Origin: Clostridia bacterium
Lineage (GTDB): Bacteria > Bacillota > Clostridia > Christensenellales > Christensenellaceae
Direction of reading: 5' to 3'
NCBI GenBank assembly: GCA_017531505.1
Contig: JAFXKX010000007.1
Coordinates: 45,419-109,418, forward strand
DNA: 64,000 nucleotides
Below, piece by piece: positions 1 to 8,290 of this stretch (positions are counted from its first letter, which is position 1; each line of letters begins with the position of its first letter). Under the pieces are notes generated by a model. It did no database searches. It was not told where the DNA came from and saw only the letters and a list, made by a program, of their open reading frames with translations. The translations under genes and the position numbers were made by a program.

Positions 1-1
1 T

Positions 2-559
2 GCCAACCATCGGCTGCTCAACTATATACAATATATGTTGCCTCTCAGTTTCCTGCTTGCCGCATGCCTGTTGTTATACCGTATGCTGCATTGGTCCTGG
101 TTCCCGGCAGTATGTTTGTTTTTGCCGTTATGTCTTACCTGCTGCACCGCTTTTATCAACCCGGTCAATCACAATGCTTCTTCGGCGCTGATCGCTCTGC
201 ATGCATTAGGAAAATCTATGCCTGATGTTTGCATTGTATTGGCAGGCAGCCGCCGTGGGGTCCGTCGGTTACAGCGGCGCTATCCCCATACTCCTGTCCT
301 GCTGCTGGATCGTATCGGCTATGGCGATATCCCTATCCTTCAATATTCCTCGTCTGCTGCACAGTGTTTTGATATACCGGATACTGTTGCCGCAGTACGG
401 ATACACACCAAAGCCTGCGTCTTGAAGTTGAGTATGAGCGTCCGCCGCTCTTTGGGGTACAGTACCGGGCCGTCCGGCACTCCCGCAGACAACACAGTAT
501 CCGCTGCCGGTATCGAGCAAGCCATTACCCTTGTCCAAAGGCTGATTTCTTCCTTGTAA
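2..559 (+). CDS. C-terminal part of a membrane protein with a degenerate M28-peptidase-like domain (5' truncated)
   Basis: The frame is open from the left edge of the window, so the true start lies outside; an ATG at 35 is only internal. The visible part begins with two hydrophobic segments (about residues 12-55), followed by a stretch that resembles the metal-binding part of M28-type aminopeptidases: NHNASSALIAL resembles the DNASG-A motif and YGDIPIL follows about 50 residues later. The usual acidic metal ligands are not clear (NHNAS instead of DNASG, and an RRG where M28 enzymes have EE-G), so it may be inactive. The fold assignment is inferred and weak; function unknown. Confidence 0.5.
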   Translation, partial: ANHRLLNYIQYMLPLSFLLAACLLLYRMLHWSWFPAVCLFLPLCLTCCTAFINPVNHNASSALIALHALGKSMPDVCIVLAGSRRGVRRLQRRYPHTPVLLLDRIGYGDIPILQYSSSAAQCFDIPDTVAAVRIHTKACVLKLSMSVRRSLGYSTGPSGTPADNTVSAAGIEQAITLVQRLISSL

Positions 560-592
560 ACCATTGGTTCCGCAGATTCTACCGTCGCTCGG

Positions 593-621
593 TTGTATCT
601 GTATGTACCTTTTGCTATACT
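593..621 (+). promoter_or_regulatory. SigA-type promoter for the XRE regulator gene
   Basis: TTGTAT (593-598), a 17-base spacer and TATACT (616-621) lie 26 bases upstream of the regulator's ATG. A GGGAGG ribosome site follows. Confidence 0.6.
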
Positions 622-647
622 GATCACAACAACATCGGGAGGTACCT

Positions 648-1043
648 ATGGAAAAGAAGACGTTGGGAACGGTCATCAGCACACTGCGTAAAGAACGCAA
701 TATGACACAAAAGGAATTGGCCGCAAAATTGCATATTACCGATAAAGCCGTCTCTAAATGGGAACGGGATCTGGCCTGTCCGGATATCAATACGCTGCCG
801 CTTCTGGCAGAACAGTTGGGTGTATCTGTCGATACACTGCTTTCCTCCGGCACCACCGATCGGGCTCCTGCCGAGGACATACAGAAGATTGCAGCTGTTG
901 CACTCAAGGCTGTTGCCATGGGAATGGGCATTGCCGTCACCACATTATCTGCGCTGGGTAAACTGCAAATACAAACCGGGATCACTATGTTAGGGGTGGG
1001 CTTGGCAAGTCTTGGCCTTTATCTGTTCTCCAAACCCGAATAA
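648..1043 (+). CDS. XRE-family HTH regulator with C-terminal membrane-type helices
   Basis: This 131-residue protein has an N-terminal Cro/CI-type helix-turn-helix (about residues 8-62) with the typical TQKELAAKLHITDKAVSKWE signature and a PDINTLPLLA continuation. Residues 80-127 are hydrophobic and glycine-rich and could form one or two membrane segments, so the regulator may be membrane-anchored. This architecture is common in Firmicutes. The start follows a GGGAGGT site. The gene stands alone between a convergent terminator and its own promoter, and its targets cannot be inferred. Confidence 0.85.
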   Translation: MEKKTLGTVISTLRKERNMTQKELAAKLHITDKAVSKWERDLACPDINTLPLLAEQLGVSVDTLLSSGTTDRAPAEDIQKIAAVALKAVAMGMGIAVTTLSALGKLQIQTGITMLGVGLASLGLYLFSKPE

Positions 1044-1066
1044 ACATAAACACTTCCTCAAAACAA

Positions 1067-1097
1067 AACCGCCGCGATGTCAAAACATCCGGCGGTT
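1067..1097. terminator. Bidirectional terminator between the XRE gene and rsfS
   Basis: AACCGCC (1067-1073) pairs with GGCGGTT (1091-1097), and the stem extends through partly paired inner bases. An A-rich flank on the left and T-rich flank on the right let it serve both convergent genes. Confidence 0.7.
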
Positions 1098-1109
1098 ATT
1101 TTATATCTG

Positions 1110-1484
1110 TTATTCCTGCGGTCTTTCGGGGACAGGTGCCTCGTAATTGAGGTAATTCCCTTCCGTCTTCCAAAGACGCTCAATATCATAAAACTCGCGT
1201 TCTTCACGATGGAATGCGTGGATCAAAATATCACCAAAGTCCACTACTACCCATCTGCCTTCACGATATCCTTCTATGCGCTTCTGGTAAATACCGTGCT
1301 GCGCCAGCGTCTTTTCCGCCTCGTCGGCCAACATACGTACCTGATTGGGCGAAGTACCGCTGCATATAATAAATGTTTCTGCAAGGATAGTCGCTTGGCT
1401 GACATCGATAAGCACGATGTCTCTGGCTTTCTTCTCATCCAATTTCTGTGCAACAGCCATTGCAGCTTCATCAAATGTTTTCAT
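1110..1484 (-). CDS. rsfS: Ribosome silencing factor RsfS
   Basis: RsfS (RsfA/Iojap family) binds ribosomal protein uL14 and blocks joining of the ribosomal subunits under poor nutrition. The 124-residue product shows family features: KARDIVLIDVS near the N-terminus, the FIICSGTS motif, and the RWVVVDFGDILIHAF core followed by EEREFYDIERLW. The start MKTFDEAA is chosen because a GGAGAACGAG site precedes it; a longer frame from 1505 would add seven residues but bypass that site. It overlaps the end of yqeK by 14 bases in the conserved nadD-yqeK-rsfS order. Confidence 0.95.
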   Translation of the reverse strand: MKTFDEAAMAVAQKLDEKKARDIVLIDVSQATILAETFIICSGTSPNQVRMLADEAEKTLAQHGIYQKRIEGYREGRWVVVDFGDILIHAFHREEREFYDIERLWKTEGNYLNYEAPVPERPQE

Positions 1485-2067
1485 TCTCGTTCTCCTTTTC
1501 TGCATTCAAAAGACTGTTATATGCCAAAATGGAATCCGGATGTACCTTGAGCCTCTGCTGCATGGTATACCCGACCGTCTGTTCCAGTGCTTTTAGCATA
1601 CCTTCGTCCAGACTGGTGAATGCTGCTTTTCTTATTATATTAATTCCACTAAAATCCCGATTTTCCTCTATCATATCTGCAAGATAAATGATTTTTTCCA
1701 ACGGGGACATACAAGGGGCCCCTACCGTATGACAGGCAATCGCCCGCAAGATCTCGGGATCCCGGATACCGAAGTCCTCTTTGACCAATTCTGCCGCCAC
1801 CGGTCCGTGCAGCAATCCCGGGCATTCACGATACACCGGATCAACTTCTATCCCGTACTGTATCGCCAACGCCATCAATTGCTGTTTGGGCAGTTGTTTT
1901 GCATAATCGTGCAGCAATGCCGCGCAGGAAGCCTTATCCTTATCCACACCATAGTGTTCTGCCAACTGCAGCGCAGCCTTCTCTACACCCATACTGTGCA
2001 CAAACCGATGTTCGCTTAGTCTGCTCCGAATACTTTGTATATATGCCGTTCGCATATCAGTCTGCAT
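1471..2067 (-). CDS. yqeK: YqeK-type HD-domain hydrolase (bis(5'-nucleosyl)-tetraphosphatase, symmetrical)
   Basis: This 198-residue HD-superfamily protein has the metal ligands HRFVHSMGV near residue 21 and LLHDYAKQ about 40 residues later, then HGPVAAEL and YLADMIEENRDF, which are hallmarks of YqeK. Characterised YqeK proteins cleave Ap4A to two ADP. The start at 2067 is favoured by the GAGGAG site seven bases upstream; a second ATG lies four codons in. It overlaps the nadD stop, indicating translational coupling in the nadD-yqeK-rsfS operon. Confidence 0.92.
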   Translation of the reverse strand: MQTDMRTAYIQSIRSRLSEHRFVHSMGVEKAALQLAEHYGVDKDKASCAALLHDYAKQLPKQQLMALAIQYGIEVDPVYRECPGLLHGPVAAELVKEDFGIRDPEILRAIACHTVGAPCMSPLEKIIYLADMIEENRDFSGINIIRKAAFTSLDEGMLKALEQTVGYTMQQRLKVHPDSILAYNSLLNAEKENENENI

Positions 2068-2656
2068 ACAATTTCTCCTCGTCAATATAGGCCCGTACTG
2101 CAGGCACCAGCATGCCTTCTGTGCTTTGCCCATGCGTCACAGCCTCGCGGATCTCGGTCGAAGAGATCTGAGGGCCACTGTGAGAGCACAAGCGTATTTC
2201 TTTGCCATATTGCTGCTTAAAATACATGATTTTTTGCTGCACGGCCTGCATATCATCACCGGGTCTGGGAACGCAGATAAACTCCGTCAATTGCAATACT
2301 TGTTCGTGCTCTCTCCATGATTCCAATTGAAATAACGTATCTGTCCCGATAATATAGTACGGCTCATATTGAGGCTGTTCCCGTTTTAACTGCCGCAAGG
2401 TGTCTACCGTGTAGGTATACCCGTCTCTCTCCAATTCCATCGTACTGACTTTAATTCCGGTACCTGCCTGTGCAGTCAACCGACACATGACCTCCCTCGC
2501 TTTACGGGAAGCCAATTTCCCTTTATGCGGAGGTGTTCCTAACGGGAGCAATAATACCGCATCCATCGAAAACTCTTCATATACTTTTTGCGCAATATAC
2601 AAATGTCCCAAATGCGGCGGATTGAAGGATCCGCCAAGAATTCCGATTTTCATCAT
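2057..2656 (-). CDS. nadD: Nicotinate-nucleotide adenylyltransferase
   Basis: NadD makes nicotinic acid adenine dinucleotide from NaMN and ATP in NAD synthesis. The 199-residue protein carries the nucleotidyltransferase signature GGSFNPPHLGH at residues 8-18 and the C-terminal ISSTEIRE motif that contacts ATP. YYIIGTDTLFQLESW in the middle is also typical. Two adjacent ATGs (2656 and 2653) follow an AGGAG site; the first is used here. It is the first gene of the unit leading into yqeK and rsfS. Confidence 0.95.
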   Translation of the reverse strand: MMKIGILGGSFNPPHLGHLYIAQKVYEEFSMDAVLLLPLGTPPHKGKLASRKAREVMCRLTAQAGTGIKVSTMELERDGYTYTVDTLRQLKREQPQYEPYYIIGTDTLFQLESWREHEQVLQLTEFICVPRPGDDMQAVQQKIMYFKQQYGKEIRLCSHSGPQISSTEIREAVTHGQSTEGMLVPAVRAYIDEEKLYAD

Positions 2657-2733
2657 ATTTTGTCACTTCTCCTCTTCCCGGGTATGCAGAGTTTGTATCA
2701 GGAAATACTATCCATATCACAGGAGGTATTTTT

Positions 2734-3606
2734 ATGGGCTTTGATAAAAAAACCTTGCGTTGTTATCATCAGAAATTTTGCGGTGGAAAAAATCTGTTTG
2801 CCCGCATCTTTGACCGTGTGACCGGTACATTGGCTCTGTGCTGTATTTTGCTGTTACTGCTGCTGCGTTTTCGCTTTCCGCTATCCTTGGCATTTATTTT
2901 ATCTTTACTGCTTTGCGGCAGTTTTCTGCTGTTTTGCACGATACTGCATCGGTATCGCTTCACCCGATATCTTTCCGCACAGTACGAACGCATCCAAAAA
3001 GCATTATTATTGGAATCGCTGCTGATGCTGCCGGATCCGGAATACCATGCGCTTTGTGCCAAAATATTCGCGCAATATGCTCTGCACGATATCCCAAAGT
3101 CTGTTTATGGCGGATGGTATTTTCCAAAAAGCCAATGTTTCTGCTATGCGTTTCGTAATCATCCGAAAGTACCTGTCGGTATCCATCAGATGTTCCGATT
3201 ATACCGTACGCTCCAGACAGTACAAGCCAAGGAATGTATTCTGCTGGCAGCCGCACCTTATGTGGATGATGCTCAAACATTTTCCCGCCGCTTTGGCATT
3301 CGCGTAACATTATTGGATCAGCAAAAACTCATAACCGATGCTGCCGTACTGCTGCCTGTCATTTCTCACGAAGATATCATCCTTGCTGCCGCGCAGGAAA
3401 TGGCGCAATACAGGCAAAAGCAGGATCTTCGACACAAGGCTGTTTCTCCCGGAAAATATCGGGCCTATTTGCTCTGTGCTTTTCTCCTGCTTTGCTGGTA
3501 CTTCCTGTTTGGAAGGGGTATTCTGTATCTGATTTTTGCCGGCATCTGCGTGATACTGGCACTGTTGAGTCACCGAGCGCAGCGAAAAGCCGCTCTTAGA
3601 GAATGA
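2734..3606 (+). CDS. Membrane protein with a possible restriction-endonuclease-like (Mrr-type) cytoplasmic domain
   Basis: This 290-residue protein has two hydrophobic helices near the N-terminus (about 35-52 and 55-75), a soluble middle part (80-235) and two more helices close to the C-terminus (about 245-280). In the middle domain a conserved-looking ILLAAAPYVDDAQTFSRRFGIRVTLLDQQKL-type segment (around residues 168-200) is reminiscent of the last strand-helix unit of Mrr-like nuclease folds in membrane-anchored proteins. The D-ExK catalytic motif is not evident, so enzymatic activity is doubtful. A strong AGGAGG site precedes the ATG. It is inserted on the opposite strand between nadD and yhbY and overlaps the yhbY end by 11 bases. 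Function unknown. Confidence 0.75.
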   Translation: MGFDKKTLRCYHQKFCGGKNLFARIFDRVTGTLALCCILLLLLLRFRFPLSLAFILSLLLCGSFLLFCTILHRYRFTRYLSAQYERIQKALLLESLLMLPDPEYHALCAKIFAQYALHDIPKSVYGGWYFPKSQCFCYAFRNHPKVPVGIHQMFRLYRTLQTVQAKECILLAAAPYVDDAQTFSRRFGIRVTLLDQQKLITDAAVLLPVISHEDIILAAAQEMAQYRQKQDLRHKAVSPGKYRAYLLCAFLLLCWYFLFGRGILYLIFAGICVILALLSHRAQRKAALRE

Positions 3607-3880
3607 TCGTAGGATTTTTCTCAGACTGACGGAAAATTACGAATTTCCGGCCGATCACCTGAATCGGTTCTGCGCCCAAGGCATCGCACAATTCCTGAAC
3701 CGCCTGGCGCAGATCCGCGTCGGCATTGCGTCCCATAGAACCCTTGACCAATTCACGTGCTTCCAATGCCGCATCCGCGTCTTTGATCAAAGCCTCTGTT
3801 ACGCCTTCTTTACCGATATATATGATCGGCTGATAATCGTTTGCCATTGCTCTCAGCATAGCTCTTTGTTTACTTGTCAT
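3596..3880 (-). CDS. yhbY: CRM-domain RNA-binding protein YhbY
   Basis: The 94-residue product is a single CRS1/YhbY (CRM) domain, which binds RNA and associates with pre-50S particles. It begins MTSKQRAMLRAMANDYQPI, followed by the YIGKEGVTEALIKDADAAL helix and a C-terminal EPIQVIGRKFVIFR strand that match the family throughout. Length is normal. It lies 20 bases downstream of obgE in an nth-obgE-yhbY unit, consistent with a ribosome-assembly role. Confidence 0.93.
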   Translation of the reverse strand: MTSKQRAMLRAMANDYQPIIYIGKEGVTEALIKDADAALEARELVKGSMGRNADADLRQAVQELCDALGAEPIQVIGRKFVIFRQSEKNPTIIL

Positions 3881-3899
3881 ATCTTCACCTATATTTTTA

Positions 3900-5174
3900 T
3901 TAATCTACAAAGTCGAATGTCTCACCATTCATGCGGATCTCTTGTCCGTCTTTTACGCCGAAATCACGCAGTGCCTCGACAATACCGTAGTCCTCCAGCA
4001 ATTTTGCAAAGTGACGCATAGAATCGGGATCATTCGGATCAATGCGTTCAAAGATGCTGTCGATCAATGTACCGTTGACTTCTGCAATACCGTCCTCACC
4101 GCGGATGATCTCATAAGTAAACTCATTGCTGTAGTTCTCCCACTCTTCCAGAACGCCTTCTTCCTGTATGGGCTCGGGGATCGGGATATCCTGCAGTTTT
4201 TCTGCCACCAGTTCCATCAGTTCTTTGACGCCTTGGGTTGTCGCCGCAGAAATGGTATAAATTCGGATACCCTTGGGTTCCAGTTCCTCTCTCAGCAGTT
4301 CCAGACCCGCTTCCGCATCGGGGATATCCATCTTGGCCGCTACTACAATCTCCGGCTTTGCTGCCAGTTCTTCGCTGTAGGCCATCAATTCATTACGGAT
4401 CGTATAATAATCTTCTACCGGATCTCTGCCTTCCATACCCGATGCATCGATCAGATGCACGATCAAGCGGGTGCGTTCAATATGCCGCAGGAAGTAGTGA
4501 CCCAGACCTGCACCCTCGCTGGCGCCTTCGATCAGACCGGGGATATCTGCCAATACAAAACTTCCGGCATTGGCACGCACTACCCCCAAATTAGGGCTTA
4601 GTGTGGTAAAGTGATAATCGCCGATTTTGGGTTTTGCCGCAGACACTACAGAAAGCAGGGTGGATTTGCCTACACTGGGGTAACCTACCAGACCTGCATC
4701 TGCGATGGATTTCAATTCCAAAATTACTTCACGGCCGGTGGTCTTTCGACCGGGCGTGGAAAATCTCGGTGCCTGACGCGTAGGGGTCGCAAAACAGGCA
4801 TTGCCTCTGCCGCCTCTGCCGCCTTTCAGGATGGTTCTGGTCTGTGCTTTATTCAAATCGGCAACAACGCGATTGGTCTCGGCGTCGATAATGACCGTAC
4901 CCTCGGGCACACGGATCACCGTATGCTGGCCGCTCTTACCGGTCATATTACGCGCCTGGCCCCGTTCGCCGTTCTCTGCATAGAACTTTCTTGTAAAACG
5001 GAAATCCGCCAATGTACGCATATCCGGTGTTGCCTCAAAAATAATGTCACCGCCATGACCGCCATTACCGCCATCCGGTCCGCCATTTTGTACAAATTTT
5101 TCACGGTGGAAGCTGACATGACCGCTGCCGCCGTTCCCTGCTTTGATAAATATTTTGACTCTGTCTGTAATCAT
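3900..5174 (-). CDS. obgE: GTPase Obg (ribosome assembly, stress control)
   Basis: Obg is an essential GTPase acting on the 50S subunit. The 424-residue protein has the three expected parts: the glycine-rich Obg fold (about 1-158, with GNGGSGHVSFHREK and GGDGG-like repeats), a G domain with P-loop GYPSVGKST, switch motif FTTLSPNLG, DIPGLIEGA and AAKMD (instead of NKxD), and a C-terminal OCT domain (about 345-424). The start MITDRVKIF is preferred over a frame beginning 17 codons upstream because its ATG overlaps the nth TGA as ATGA. AAKMD in place of NKMD is a small variation in the G4 motif. Confidence 0.96.
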   Translation of the reverse strand: MITDRVKIFIKAGNGGSGHVSFHREKFVQNGGPDGGNGGHGGDIIFEATPDMRTLADFRFTRKFYAENGERGQARNMTGKSGQHTVIRVPEGTVIIDAETNRVVADLNKAQTRTILKGGRGGRGNACFATPTRQAPRFSTPGRKTTGREVILELKSIADAGLVGYPSVGKSTLLSVVSAAKPKIGDYHFTTLSPNLGVVRANAGSFVLADIPGLIEGASEGAGLGHYFLRHIERTRLIVHLIDASGMEGRDPVEDYYTIRNELMAYSEELAAKPEIVVAAKMDIPDAEAGLELLREELEPKGIRIYTISAATTQGVKELMELVAEKLQDIPIPEPIQEEGVLEEWENYSNEFTYEIIRGEDGIAEVNGTLIDSIFERIDPNDPDSMRHFAKLLEDYGIVEALRDFGVKDGQEIRMNGETFDFVD

Positions 5175-5809
5175 TTCTGTTCTTTCTGCTCCTGATAAAA
5201 TGGGCAAATGTCTGCCAAAAAGCAATCTTTACATTTGGGAGATCGTGCGCTGCAGATCTGTCTGCCATGATGGATCAGCCAGTGATGTGCGCTACCCCAC
5301 GATTCTTGGGGAATGATTGCACACAACTGCATTTCTGTACCTTCCGGATCTTTTGCATCCGATAATCCCAGCCGATGAGACACTCTGAATACATGGGTAT
5401 CTACCGCCAATCCCGGGATGCCGAATGCACAGGATAATACCACATTAGCCGTTTTTCTGCCCACACCCGGCAGTTGGACCAAGGCATCCATATCCGGCGG
5501 CACTTCTCCGCCATACTGTTCACACAGTATTTTTGCGGTTGCGATCAAATTTTTCGCCTTTACACTATAAAATCCGCAGCTATGGATCTCATCACTTAAT
5601 GTCTCGTATTCCGCCTTTTCCAATGCATGAGCATCGGGATAGTGCGCAAACAACGATTTTGTTACCTGATTGACACGTACATCCGTGCATTGTGCAGAGA
5701 GTATGGTCGCAACCAGCAGCTGATAAGGATTTTCAAAATCCAAACCTGGCTTTGCGCCAAAATAATGCTGCTCCAATCGACGTAAAATTTCCTGATACTG
5801 CATACTCAT
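5171..5809 (-). CDS. nth: Endonuclease III (DNA glycosylase/AP lyase)
   Basis: Nth removes oxidised pyrimidines and nicks the abasic site. The 212-residue protein has the helix-hairpin-helix LPGVGRKTANVV with its catalytic lysine, the catalytic aspartate in AVDTHVFRV, and the C-terminal [4Fe-4S] ligands spaced C-x6-C-x2-C-x5-C (CSARSPKCKDCFLADIC region). ATILSAQCTD near the N-terminus is also diagnostic. Its stop overlaps the obgE start. Confidence 0.96.
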   Translation of the reverse strand: MSMQYQEILRRLEQHYFGAKPGLDFENPYQLLVATILSAQCTDVRVNQVTKSLFAHYPDAHALEKAEYETLSDEIHSCGFYSVKAKNLIATAKILCEQYGGEVPPDMDALVQLPGVGRKTANVVLSCAFGIPGLAVDTHVFRVSHRLGLSDAKDPEGTEMQLCAIIPQESWGSAHHWLIHHGRQICSARSPKCKDCFLADICPFYQEQKEQK

Positions 5810-5882
5810 GCTCCATTTGCCTATACTTCTCTATACTATATCAAAAAAATGGCTATTCGTCTATATTTCCGGGGGATTCCGT

Positions 5883-5912
5883 AAAAAAACCGGCTGATTC
5901 CTCAGCCGGTTT
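5883..5912 (-). terminator. Terminator after nfnB
   Basis: Read on the minus strand, AAACCGGCTGA (5902-5912) pairs perfectly with its complement (5887-5897) around a four-base loop, and a run of seven Ts follows (5883-5889). This is a strong intrinsic terminator. Confidence 0.9.
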
Positions 5913-5924
5913 TTATTCGTTTGT

Positions 5925-7316
5925 TTATTTGCTCTGCAGATATGCATCCATTGCTGCAGCAGCCTTTTTACCTGCGCCCATTGCCAGAATAACGGTTGCA
6001 GCACCGGTTACGGCGTCGCCGCCTGCATATACACCTTCAATGCTGGTCAAACCGTCTTCATCGGCTACGATGCCGCCCCATGTCTTTGTTTCCAGATCAG
6101 GAGTCGTGCTCTTGATGAGCGGGTTGGGGCTCTGACCGATAGCGATAACCACTGCATCGGCTTCGAGTACATATTCGCTGTCTTTGATAGCCACAGGGCG
6201 TCTTCTGCCGGAAGCATCGGGCTCGCCCAGTTCCATCTTGATGTTCTTCACGCCGGTTACATTGCCCTTTTCATCGCCAAGGATCTCAACGGGGTTCTGC
6301 AGCAGACGGAAGATGATGCCTTCCTCTTTTGCGTGATGGATCTCTTCCAATCTTGCGGGCATTTCTTCTTCGCCACGACGATATACGATAGATACTTCAT
6401 CAGCGCCCAATCTCTTTGCACATCTTGCAGCGTCCATTGCAACGTTGCCGCCGCCGACTACGACTACATGCTTGTACTTCTTGATGGGGGTATCGAATTC
6501 CGGGAAACGATATGCTTTCATCAGATTGATTCTGGTGAGGAATTCGTTTGCGGAGTATACACCGTTGAAGTTTTCACCGGGGATACGCATGAAGCTGGGT
6601 AAACCTGCGCCGGAACCGATGAAGATTGCTTCGTAACCTTCTTCCTTCAGTTCATCCAAAGTCAGGATCTTACCGATGACCATATTCTTCTCGATCTTTA
6701 CGCCCATCTTCTCCAGACCGTTGATTTCTGCGTTTACCAATTCTTTGGGCAGACGGAACTGCGGGATACCATACTGCAATACACCACCGGCTACGTGGAA
6801 TGCTTCAAATACGGTAACATCATACCCGCGCTTAGCCATATCGCCTGCACAGCTGAGACCTGCAGGGCCGGAGCCGATAACAGCTACCTTGCGGCCGTTC
6901 TTCTCAATGTCATACTTGGGTTCATAACCATGTACCATTGCATAATCTGCACAGAAGCGCTCCAGACGACCGATACCTACGGGCTGACCTTTTACGCCGC
7001 GTACGCACTTGCCTTCGCACTGGCTTTCCTGCGGACATACACGGCCGCAGATAGCGGGCAAGCTATTGGTCTCAATAATCTTTTCATATGCTTCGATGAA
7101 TTTACCTTCCTGTACCAGAGCGATAAATTCGGGGATCTGTACATTTACGGGACAGCCTGCAACACAGGATCTGTTTTTGCAACCGAGGCATCTTGCAGCC
7201 TCTTCCAAAGCCATCTCTTCGGTATAGCCCAGTGCTACTTCTTCAAAATTGATGCTGCGCTCGATCGGATCGCGCTCAGGCATTGCTACTTTAGTCAAAG
7301 ACATATTCTTTTTCAT
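5925..7316 (-). CDS. nfnB: NfnB-like NADPH-dependent ferredoxin:NAD+ transhydrogenase large subunit (GltD family)
   Basis: This 463-residue protein belongs to the glutamate synthase small-subunit family. It has an N-terminal pair of [4Fe-4S] ligand sets (CLGCKNRSCVAGCP and CGRVCPQESQCEGKC), an FAD site GSGPAGLSCAGD near residue 150, an NAD(P) site VGGGNVAMDAAR near 285, and a C-terminal GGDAVTGAATVI FAD motif. No large glutamate synthase subunit is nearby. Its partner nfnA overlaps it by ATGA, which points to NfnAB, the electron-bifurcating transhydrogenase that couples NADH and ferredoxin to NADPH. The GltA annotation is the alternative. The start MKKNMSLTK follows a GGAGGG site. Confidence 0.85.
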   Translation of the reverse strand: MKKNMSLTKVAMPERDPIERSINFEEVALGYTEEMALEEAARCLGCKNRSCVAGCPVNVQIPEFIALVQEGKFIEAYEKIIETNSLPAICGRVCPQESQCEGKCVRGVKGQPVGIGRLERFCADYAMVHGYEPKYDIEKNGRKVAVIGSGPAGLSCAGDMAKRGYDVTVFEAFHVAGGVLQYGIPQFRLPKELVNAEINGLEKMGVKIEKNMVIGKILTLDELKEEGYEAIFIGSGAGLPSFMRIPGENFNGVYSANEFLTRINLMKAYRFPEFDTPIKKYKHVVVVGGGNVAMDAARCAKRLGADEVSIVYRRGEEEMPARLEEIHHAKEEGIIFRLLQNPVEILGDEKGNVTGVKNIKMELGEPDASGRRRPVAIKDSEYVLEADAVVIAIGQSPNPLIKSTTPDLETKTWGGIVADEDGLTSIEGVYAGGDAVTGAATVILAMGAGKKAAAAMDAYLQSK

Positions 7317-8158
7317 GCTTGCATACCCTCCATTCTGCACTGATGCTTATGCAGGCTTTCCTGCTCCTGCTCACGATACATCGGCTGACGCCGCATCGCG
7401 GAATCAAAGTCTACCAAATGACCGTCAAAGTCAGGACCGTCTACGCAAGCAAACTTGGTTTCGCCACCAACGACTACACGACAGCCGCCGCACATACCGG
7501 TACCGTCGATCATAACGGGGTTCATGCTGATGATGGTCTTGATGTCAAATTCTTTGGTCAGCAAACATACAAACTTCATCATGATCAGCGGGCCGATTGC
7601 GATAACCAGATCGTATTTTTCGCCGGCTTCGATGCGTTCTCTCAATACATCGGTAACCAGACCTTTTCTGCCGTTGCTGCCGTCATCAGTAGTAATATAC
7701 AAATTCTTGGAGCAAGCCTTCATTTCTTCTTCAAGAATAATATAATCGGTATTTCTGAAACCGGCGATCATATCGACCTCTACGCCCATAGCGGAGAGTT
7801 TCTTTGCCTGAGGATATGCAATTGCAGTACCCAGACCACCACCGATTACTGCAACCTTTTTGATACTCTCATCAAATTCGGAAGCTTTGCCCAGCGGACC
7901 TACGAAGTCCAGCAGCGCATCGCCTTCATTCAGTGCATTGAGCTGCGTGGTAGTTTTGCCAACGATCTGGAAGATGATCGTTACAGTGCCCTGTTCTCTG
8001 TCGAAATCAGCTACTGTCAGCGGAATTCTTTCACCCTGTTCGTCGATTCTCAGAATGATGAACTGACCGGGCTCTGCCTTTTTCGCAATTGTGGGAGCGT
8101 CGATTACCATTTTGGTGATCTGCGGACCCAATACCTTCTTTTCGAGTATCTTATACAT
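7313..8158 (-). CDS. nfnA: NfnA-like ferredoxin-NADP+ reductase subunit alpha
   Basis: The 281-residue protein is a ferredoxin-NADP reductase-type flavoprotein. RIPLTVADFD resembles the FAD-binding R-x-Y-S/T region, and AVIGGGLGTAIAYPQA begins the nucleotide-binding half. The C-terminal MCGGCRVVVGGETKFACVDG supplies [2Fe-2S] cysteines as in dihydroorotate dehydrogenase electron-transfer subunits and NfnA. It is translationally coupled to nfnB. NfnA carries the bifurcation-partner FAD and the NADH site in characterised enzymes; the role here is inferred from the pairing. Confidence 0.85.
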   Translation of the reverse strand: MYKILEKKVLGPQITKMVIDAPTIAKKAEPGQFIILRIDEQGERIPLTVADFDREQGTVTIIFQIVGKTTTQLNALNEGDALLDFVGPLGKASEFDESIKKVAVIGGGLGTAIAYPQAKKLSAMGVEVDMIAGFRNTDYIILEEEMKACSKNLYITTDDGSNGRKGLVTDVLRERIEAGEKYDLVIAIGPLIMMKFVCLLTKEFDIKTIISMNPVMIDGTGMCGGCRVVVGGETKFACVDGPDFDGHLVDFDSAMRRQPMYREQEQESLHKHQCRMEGMQA

Positions 8159-8221
8159 CCCTATGACTCCTTAAATCTTTGGTTGTTTTGCTACAAGTTT
8201 TATTTGTTCCAAACCTTTTCT

Positions 8222-8250
8222 ATTATATCGCTTTACCAAATCAAATGCAA
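8222..8250 (-). promoter_or_regulatory. SigA-type promoter for nfnAB
   Basis: On the minus strand TTGCAT (8245-8250), a 17-base spacer and TATAAT (8222-8227) lie about 65 bases upstream of nfnA. The -35 abuts the terminator of the preceding operon. Confidence 0.65.
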
Positions 8251-8277
8251 GAAGAGGCATTGAAAAACGCCTCTTCT
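8250..8277 (-). terminator. Probable terminator after the 2-oxoacid oxidoreductase operon
   Basis: A 9-bp stem built on GAAGAGGC and GCCTCTTC (8251-8258 with 8269-8276) with a 10-base A-rich loop follows the gamma-subunit stop. The T-tract on the minus strand is weak, so some read-through into nfnAB is possible. Confidence 0.55.
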
Positions 8278-8290
8278 ACCATGTTTTTAT

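Noticed and set aside
269..985. 238-codon open frame on the minus strand
   Set aside because: Antisense to the XRE regulator and the peptidase-like gene; no ribosome site or recognisable domain.
5925..7316. Glutamate synthase small subunit
   Set aside because: The sequence belongs to that family, but no large subunit is present and the overlapping partner is a ferredoxin-NADP reductase-like flavoprotein, so NfnB fits better.
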